Below are positions 58,682 to 64,000 of a stretch of DNA of 64,000 bases, piece by piece. Source of the DNA: Naumannella halotolerans (lineage in GTDB: Bacteria > Actinomycetota > Actinomycetes > Propionibacteriales > Propionibacteriaceae); NCBI RefSeq assembly GCF_004364645.1, contig NZ_SOAW01000001.1, positions 1,612,001 to 1,676,000 on the forward strand, read 5' to 3'. The notes under the pieces are model-generated. The model ran no database searches. It was not told the origin of the DNA and saw only the letters and a list, made by a program, of their open reading frames with translations. The position numbers and the translations under genes are program-made. Every line of letters begins with the position of its first letter. Position 1 is the stretch's first letter.

Positions 58682-59716
58682 ATGGCGGACATCCCGAAGA
58701 CCATGCGCGCGAGCGTCCTGGTCGACACCAACCGCATCGAGATGCAGGAGCGACCGGTCCCTCAGGCCGGCCCGGGAGAGGTACTGATCCGGGTGCGGTC
58801 GGTCGGTGTCTGCGGATCCGATGTGCACTACTACTACGAGGGCCGGATCGGCGATTTGGTCGTCGAAAGCCCCCTGGTGCTCGGCCACGAGGTGTCCGGA
58901 GTGATCGTCGATGTCGGTCCCGGGGTCAGCGAGGACCGGATCGGCGAGCGAGTGGCGATCGACCCGCAGGTGCCGTGTCGACACTGCCGCTTCTGTCGTA
59001 CCGGCAAACTGAACCTCTGCCGGGAGATGAAGTTCTATGCCACACCGCCGATCGACGGAGCGTTCGCCGACTACGTCACAGCCCCGGCGGACTTCTGTTA
59101 TCCGGTTCCGGACAGCATCAGCGACAACGCCGCCGCACTGCTGGAACCCTTCTCGGTCGGTTTGTGGGCCTGCAGCAAGGCCTCGATCGAACCGGGATCA
59201 ACCGTTTTCATCACCGGCGGTGGCCCGATCGGTGCATTCGCGGCCATGGCAGCGCGTGGGTACGGCGCGACCTCGGTGATCGTCAGCGACCTGGTGGAGT
59301 CGCGCCGGGAACGGATCCTGTCGTTCGGTGCGACCGAGTCGGTGGACCCGACCGACAAGTCCTTCGACCCCTCGGCCATCGGCGCCGACGCGTTCATCGA
59401 ATGCTCCGGAGCAACACCTGCACTGCTGTCGGGACTGCACGCCCTGCGTCCAGCGGGTACGGCGGTGATGGTCGGCCTCGGCGCGGAGGAGATGCCCATC
59501 CCGGTGCAGTTGATCATGAACAACGAACTCGTGCTGACCGGGATGTTCCGCTATGTCGACACCTGGCCGAAGGTGATCGAACTGGCGCGAACCTCTCCCT
59601 TCGATCTCGACGCCTTGGTCACCGGTGAGTTCGAACTGGAGGACGCCGAAGCGGCGCTGACCAGCGACAGCGATCCGATGAGCATGAAGTCGGTTGTGGT
59701 GGTGTCGCGCGCATGA
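58682..59716 (+). CDS. Zinc-dependent polyol (sorbitol/xylitol-type) dehydrogenase
   Basis: 344-residue medium-chain dehydrogenase of the sorbitol/L-iditol/xylitol group. VGVCGSDVHYYYEGRIGD contains the catalytic zinc Cys and the polyol-type HYY motif; VLGHEVSGV supplies His-Glu; the structural zinc loop is CRHCRFCRTGKLNLC. The NAD fold has FITGGGPIGAFAA. GAAAGG precedes the ATG. The stop overlaps the SDR start (ATGA), so two dehydrogenases act together, probably in oxidation of a sugar alcohol. There is no transporter or regulator beside them. Confidence 0.88.
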   Translation: MADIPKTMRASVLVDTNRIEMQERPVPQAGPGEVLIRVRSVGVCGSDVHYYYEGRIGDLVVESPLVLGHEVSGVIVDVGPGVSEDRIGERVAIDPQVPCRHCRFCRTGKLNLCREMKFYATPPIDGAFADYVTAPADFCYPVPDSISDNAAALLEPFSVGLWACSKASIEPGSTVFITGGGPIGAFAAMAARGYGATSVIVSDLVESRRERILSFGATESVDPTDKSFDPSAIGADAFIECSGATPALLSGLHALRPAGTAVMVGLGAEEMPIPVQLIMNNELVLTGMFRYVDTWPKVIELARTSPFDLDALVTGEFELEDAEAALTSDSDPMSMKSVVVVSRA

Positions 59717-60483
59717 GCATCCTCGACACCTTCTCCCTCGCCGGTCGTACCGCACTGGTGACCGGCGGCTATCGCGGGCTCGGGCTGGCGTTCTCCCGAG
59801 GCCTGGCCGAGGCCGGTGCCGATGTGGTGATCGCCGCCCGCGACGGCGAGGCCAGCGCCACCGTGGCGGCCGAACTGGCTGCCGAGACCGGACGTACCGT
59901 CGTCGGCACTGCGCTGGACGTCAACGATCGCGACTCGATCCGGGCTGCGCTCGACCTGGCCCTGGAGCGAACCGGGCGACTGGATGTGTTGGTCAACAAT
60001 GCAGGCACCTGTTATCACCGACCCGCGCTGGAGGTACCCGACGACGAATGGGACAGCGTGTTCTCGACCAATGTCGACGGATTGTGGAAGATCAGCCAGG
60101 AGGCTGCGAAGCACTTCTCCGCCGTCGGCGGTGGCAACATCGTGAACGTCGGGTCGATCTCGGCCGAGATCGTCAACCGACCACAGTGGCAGCCGGCCTA
60201 CAACGCCTCCAAGGCCGCGGTGCACCAACTCACGAAGTCACTCGCCGCGGAGTGGGCCCCGCTGAACATCCGGGTGAACGCCGTGGCCCCGGGGTACGTG
60301 AAGACGGAGATGGCACCGGTCGACGACCCGAAGTTCAAGGCGCGGTGGATCGACGACTCTCCGATGCAGCGGTATGCATTGCCGGCGGAGATCGCTCCGA
60401 CGGTGGTCTATCTGGCCAGCGACGCCTCGTCGTTCATGACCGGTTCGGTGGTCGTCATCGACGGCGGGTACACCACCTTCTGA
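59713..60483 (+). CDS. Short-chain dehydrogenase/reductase
   Basis: 256-residue classical SDR. The dinucleotide motif is TGGYRGLG (residues 18-25, variant of TGxxxGxG), NNAG follows near residue 95, catalytic Ser about 142 (NVGSISAEIV), and YNASK with Tyr and Lys about 156-160. The C-terminal VVIDGGYTTF is typical. Coupled by overlap to the polyol dehydrogenase. Probably acts on a ketose or polyol. Confidence 0.9.
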   Translation: MSILDTFSLAGRTALVTGGYRGLGLAFSRGLAEAGADVVIAARDGEASATVAAELAAETGRTVVGTALDVNDRDSIRAALDLALERTGRLDVLVNNAGTCYHRPALEVPDDEWDSVFSTNVDGLWKISQEAAKHFSAVGGGNIVNVGSISAEIVNRPQWQPAYNASKAAVHQLTKSLAAEWAPLNIRVNAVAPGYVKTEMAPVDDPKFKARWIDDSPMQRYALPAEIAPTVVYLASDASSFMTGSVVVIDGGYTTF

Positions 60484-60490
60484 TTCTCGG

Positions 60491-60610
60491 AGCTGAGCGT
60501 CGCCCACTGACCTCGGAAGTGATCATCGCCCACGGATCCTCGCAGGTGATCATCGCCCACGGATCCTCGCAGGTGAACATCGCCCACGGATCCCGCAGGT
60601 GAACATCGGC
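60491..60610. repeat. Tandem array, 27-bp unit, about 4 copies
   Basis: Units containing ATCATCGCCCACGGATCCTC start at 60519, 60546, 60573 and 60599 (27, 27 and 26 bp apart), with a degenerate copy at about 60491. It begins 8 bp after the SDR stop, in the gap to the convergent holA. Confidence 0.9.
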
Positions 60611-60726
60611 CGGGAGTTGGGCTCGGCTGCCTACCCACCCCCGGGACCCACCATCCCGGGATCGTCCGGACCGGCCGGCCGAGTTGGATCGGGGTACTCC
60701 GGCCGATGGTGCAGTTGCGTCCGGAT

Positions 60727-61704
60727 TCAGCCGCGAGCGCGACCCGCGATTGCCAGTACCGCGCGTTCCAACGCGTAATCGGCATTGTCGGCGGCGCCCT
60801 TGATGTCGGCATCGGCGACGGCGACGACGGTCAGCGCCTGAGCCAAGGAACTGTCGTCCCAGGCGCGGAGCTGGCTGCGCATCGACTTCAGTTTCCAGGG
60901 CGGTACACCGACATCCTTCGCGATCTCTGCATCACGCAGTCCCGAACCGCGCAGCCCGGACAGCTTGCCCAGCCCACGTACCCCGGAGGCCAGTGCGCTG
61001 GTGATCAACACCGGCGCCACACCGGTCGCCAGCGCCCAGCGCAACTGTTCGAGCGCTTTGGCTGTCTGGCCCGTCATCGCCAGGTCGGCGATGACGAAAC
61101 TGGTCGTCTCCGCCCGACCGGCGAAGTACCGGCCGATCAGTTGCTCGGTGATCACCTGATCCTCGCTGTCGGCCAGCAGTTGATCAACGGCCGCGGCCAG
61201 CGAGCGCAGGTCGTGCCCGACAGAGTCGACCAACAGCTGGGCTGCCGTCGAATCGATCCGGCCGCCCCCGGCACGGGTTTCGGCGACCACGAACTTGGAC
61301 ACCTCCCACTGCTTCACCTGCGGACAGTCGACGACCTCGACCTGCTTCGACTTCTTCAGCTTGTCGAGCAGGCCGCGCCCCTTCTGCCCCCCGCCGTGCA
61401 CCAGCACCAGGGCCAGGTCGGCCGGTGTCGCCTGGGCCATTGCGAGCACGGCGTCGGTGAGATCAGCGGGCAGGTTCGCCAGATCCCGGATCACGGCGAC
61501 CGACCGCTCTGCGAACAACGACCCGCCGGTGATCTCGGCCAGCACGCCCGCATCGACTGCATCGGCCTGGACATCGTTGAGCTGTGCATCGGGCGTCTCC
61601 GCACGACAGGCCTTCACCTGCGCGGTGACCTGGCGATCGGCCAACAGCGACTCCGGGCCGGTGACCAGGACGGTACGGCCGAACGGGCTGCTCTTCGATG
61701 CCAT
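60727..61704 (-). CDS. holA: DNA polymerase III subunit delta
   Basis: 325-residue clamp-loader delta subunit that opens the beta sliding clamp. Regions seen: VTGPESLLADRQVTAQVKACR at the N-terminus, SVAVIRDLANLPADL, LVLVHGGGQKGRGLLDKLKK, and the C-terminal helical collar GLRDAEIAKDVGVPPWKLKS. AAA+ catalytic residues are absent, as normal. The ATG is 6 nt after CATGCT. It lies downstream of comEC, the usual actinobacterial arrangement. Confidence 0.94.
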   Translation of the reverse strand: MASKSSPFGRTVLVTGPESLLADRQVTAQVKACRAETPDAQLNDVQADAVDAGVLAEITGGSLFAERSVAVIRDLANLPADLTDAVLAMAQATPADLALVLVHGGGQKGRGLLDKLKKSKQVEVVDCPQVKQWEVSKFVVAETRAGGGRIDSTAAQLLVDSVGHDLRSLAAAVDQLLADSEDQVITEQLIGRYFAGRAETTSFVIADLAMTGQTAKALEQLRWALATGVAPVLITSALASGVRGLGKLSGLRGSGLRDAEIAKDVGVPPWKLKSMRSQLRAWDDSSLAQALTVVAVADADIKGAADNADYALERAVLAIAGRARG

Positions 61705-61736
61705 TGCACCAGCATGCCATCACCCACTGACCGACG

Positions 61737-61900
61737 GTGCCGATGACGTGCAAGGTCCATTGCAAGTCGCCGGTGGCACCGATGCCGTACAAGGGTCCGC
61801 TTCAGGTCGGCGTTGGGTGGCACCGATGCCGTACAAGGGTCCAGTTCAGGTCGGCGTTGAGTGGCGCCGACGACGTACAGGGTCCGATGCAGGTCGTCAT
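61737..61900. repeat. Tandem array, 44-bp unit, 3-4 copies
   Basis: Units beginning GTGGCACCGATGCCGTACAA start at 61773, 61817 and 61861 (44 bp apart), with a degenerate copy from 61737. The first two match closely and the third is diverged. It fills the gap between the comEC stop and the holA start, so holA may be transcribed through it or from a promoter next to it. Confidence 0.88.
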
Positions 61901-61969
61901 CGGCAACGCGCGCCACCCCTTACCGAGCCTGCGGCCCATGCAGCCCGCACACCGAGCCCGACTGACCGG

Positions 61970-64000
61970 TCATGGTCGGACTCCGTCCTGGGTGGCGACA
62001 GACAATCCGCCCTCGTCGGCCACCACCGCGATCGCACCGCTGCGGTCGGTGCTGAGGACGGTCATGTGCATCGAGCGCAGCATGGTCACCGTCGACGGTG
62101 CCGGGTGGCCGTAGTCGTTGTCCTCCCCTGCCCCGATCAGGGCGACCCGAGCACCGGTGGCGGCCAGGAACTCCTCGTCCTGTCGTGACGACCCGTGATG
62201 GGGCACCTTCAACACATCGGCCCGCACCGAAGCGCCTGCGGCCAGAAGCTGGCTCTGGCCGGCGGGTTCGAGGTCGCCGGTTGCCAAGACGGTCAGCTCC
62301 GGGGTGGCGATCCGGGCCACGATGCTGGCGTCATTCTCCGCACCCGACTCACTGTCCGAACCCGGCGCTGCCTCAGTCACCGACACCGGGCCGTTCGCCA
62401 GGGGCGCCAGTATCTCGACACTCGCCCCGGCGACGGCGAACCGATCGCCTCGCCGCACAGTTCGGGGTTGCAGCCCGTGACCGGCCAGTTGACGAGCCAC
62501 CTCGGCATTGCCCGTCGATGCTGCCGACACCAGCACGGTGCCGACGGTACGCCGCGACCCGAACACCCCCTCGATGCCACCGACATGATCGGCGTGGGAA
62601 TGGCTGAGCATCAACAACGGGACCGTCCGTACCTGCAGTTGGTCCAGGCACGTGCGGATCGGACCTGCCTCGGGACCGGTGTCGACGACGATCGCCGCAC
62701 CACCGCCGAGGTCGATCACCAAACCGTCCCCCTGACCGACCTCGCAACCCACCACCGCCCACTCGCGGGGCGGCCAGCCGGGAGGGTTCACCGGTCGCAG
62801 CAGGGCCAACAGCAGCAGTATCGCCATGCCGACGGTGAGCCAGCGATGGCGCAGCAACCGTCCTGCCAACCAGGCGACGATGAGGCAGCCGGTTCCCAAA
62901 CCGATGAGTGCCACCGTCGAGGTCGGCCACTCGACCACCGCACCCGGAAGCTGCGAACCGTAGGTGGCTATCCAGATTATTCCCTGGGCGCACCAGCCCG
63001 CGAGGCTGCCTGCGACAGCCGCGGGCCAGGGGTGGATGACCGACAAACCGGCGGCCGTGAAACCCAGCACGGTCGCCGGTCCGACCAACGGCGCGGCCAG
63101 CACGTTCGCCGCCAGCCCGACCAGCGAGACCTGGCCGGACAAGGCGGTCACCACCGGTTGGGTGGCCAACTGCGCGGCCAGGGCGACGCAGAACGCCTCG
63201 GCCAGTGGTCGGGGCAACCACAACGCCAGCCGCTCCGACCAGGGGCCTGCCCAGCAGACGATTCCGCCGGTGGCCAGGACCGACAGGACGAACCCCCACT
63301 GCAGCCCCAGCCAGGGGTCGATCACCAACAAGACGATCACGGCCACCGACAGGGAACGAATACCCCGGGCCCGGCCGCCGGTGACACCGAGCCCGGCCAG
63401 CCCGACCAGGCCCATGGCCGCGGCGCGGACCACGCTCGGTTCAGCCCGACAGAGGACGACGAAGGCGGCCACGCCGAGCGGCCCGACCGCCCGCAGCCAC
63501 CAACCGGTCAGGCCTGCCCACCGGGCCAAGGTGAGTACGAGCGCCAACATCAACGTGAGATTCGCTCCCGAGACAGCTGTCAGGTGGGTCAGCGCGGTGG
63601 CCTCGAACGCGTCATCGAGACCGTCGGGGAAGAACGTCATGTCACCGACCACCAGCGCCGGCACCAGGCCTCGACGCTCCGCCGGTTGCCCGGCGACCGA
63701 CTCCCGCAACCCGGCACGGATGTGTTCGACTGAGTCAGCCACCGGCGATGGAGAGGCGAGCGTCGACGGGGGTGAGCGCAGGCGTCCCACGGCGGCCGAA
63801 CGGTCACCGAGGCGTTCGGGCAGGCTCAACGACACCCGGACCCGCACCGTCGTCCCCACCACCGGTGCGATCAGCCCGGCCGCACGATCGCCCGAGGCGG
63901 TCAGGGTCACCGGAAGCGCGGTCCGCCACCGTCGTCCGCCGCTCTCGAAATCGGTCAGCCGAGCCTGTCTGATCGCGAACTCTCCCCTACCGCCGGCTGC
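61970..64000 (-). CDS. comEC: ComEC/Rec2 DNA-uptake channel (partial)
   Basis: Competence channel for transport of single-stranded DNA. The frame is open to the right edge, so at least 676 residues are present and the N-terminus is missing; the last visible part is GEFAIRQARLTDFESGGRRW, in the DUF4131/OB-like region. The competence domain has many membrane segments (LTHLTAVSGANLTLMLALVL at its start). The C-terminal metallo-beta-lactamase domain contains MLSHSHADHVGGIEGVF and VPHHGSSRQDEEFLAATG. No other com gene except linked holA is visible. Confidence 0.94.
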   Translation of the reverse strand, partial: AAGGRGEFAIRQARLTDFESGGRRWRTALPVTLTASGDRAAGLIAPVVGTTVRVRVSLSLPERLGDRSAAVGRLRSPPSTLASPSPVADSVEHIRAGLRESVAGQPAERRGLVPALVVGDMTFFPDGLDDAFEATALTHLTAVSGANLTLMLALVLTLARWAGLTGWWLRAVGPLGVAAFVVLCRAEPSVVRAAAMGLVGLAGLGVTGGRARGIRSLSVAVIVLLVIDPWLGLQWGFVLSVLATGGIVCWAGPWSERLALWLPRPLAEAFCVALAAQLATQPVVTALSGQVSLVGLAANVLAAPLVGPATVLGFTAAGLSVIHPWPAAVAGSLAGWCAQGIIWIATYGSQLPGAVVEWPTSTVALIGLGTGCLIVAWLAGRLLRHRWLTVGMAILLLLALLRPVNPPGWPPREWAVVGCEVGQGDGLVIDLGGGAAIVVDTGPEAGPIRTCLDQLQVRTVPLLMLSHSHADHVGGIEGVFGSRRTVGTVLVSAASTGNAEVARQLAGHGLQPRTVRRGDRFAVAGASVEILAPLANGPVSVTEAAPGSDSESGAENDASIVARIATPELTVLATGDLEPAGQSQLLAAGASVRADVLKVPHHGSSRQDEEFLAATGARVALIGAGEDNDYGHPAPSTVTMLRSMHMTVLSTDRSGAIAVVADEGGLSVATQDGVRP

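Overview
The window is high-GC DNA, densely coding on both strands with strong G/C third-position preference. Gene order and content point to an actinobacterium, and I infer Propionibacteriales/Propionibacteriaceae (no 16S or marker alignment was possible). The backbone is the conserved actinobacterial neighbourhood comEC-holA / rpsT / lepA / hemW / hrcA-dnaJ-rsmE / phoH-ybeY-corC-era / leuA, interrupted by accessory blocks.

Layout. 1-4.5 kb: SOS mutasome imuA'-imuB-dnaE2 (dnaE2 runs off the left edge), transcribed from a promoter whose spacer carries a perfect LexA box. 4.6-7.4 kb: enoyl-CoA hydratase, a Zur-controlled pair of zinc-free ribosomal proteins (L33, S14), dienelactone hydrolase and a membrane protein. 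7.5-10.8 kb: a TrmD-GNAT fusion and leuA with a leucine leader peptide. 10.9-16.9 kb: VOC protein/TetR pair, VIT1-like transporter, DUF3817, ABC exporter, an unknown protein and an amidotransferase. 17-20.8 kb: phoH-ybeY-corC-era, with phoH apparently starting at AUC. 20.8-26.9 kb: repeats, DUF5709, YhhQ, a hydrolase, and a compact cytochrome bd-like operon cydA-cydB-selW opposite a MarR regulator. 27-34.4 kb: a DeoR-controlled sugar locus (ABC importer, class II aldolase, ADP-dependent sugar kinase, alcohol dehydrogenase). 34.4-45.3 kb: housekeeping genes (tgt, rsmE, dnaJ, hrcA with CIRCE, MBL hydrolase, hisN-like phosphatase, DUF1304, DUF3097, hemW, mtnP, ybaK). 45.5-50.7 kb: sortase-anchored alkaline phosphatase and a second sugar ABC importer. 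50.8-64 kb: sppA, lepA, an AbiEi/DUF559-like protein, rpsT, a polyol dehydrogenase pair, holA and comEC (N-terminus off the right edge).

Two properties recur. First, many genes have a -10 hexamer (TANNNT) exactly 6-7 nt before the start codon and no Shine-Dalgarno, implying leaderless mRNAs; I used this to place several starts. Second, at least twelve short tandem direct-repeat arrays, each with its own unit of 14-48 bp, occupy the gaps between genes. They are not CRISPRs and are not all one sequence family.

The most interesting candidate system is the sugar operon at 26962-33405, which joins an ADP-dependent (archaeal/eukaryotic-type) sugar kinase to a class II aldolase and its own importer. 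No rRNA, tRNA, insertion sequence, phage or CRISPR array was seen.
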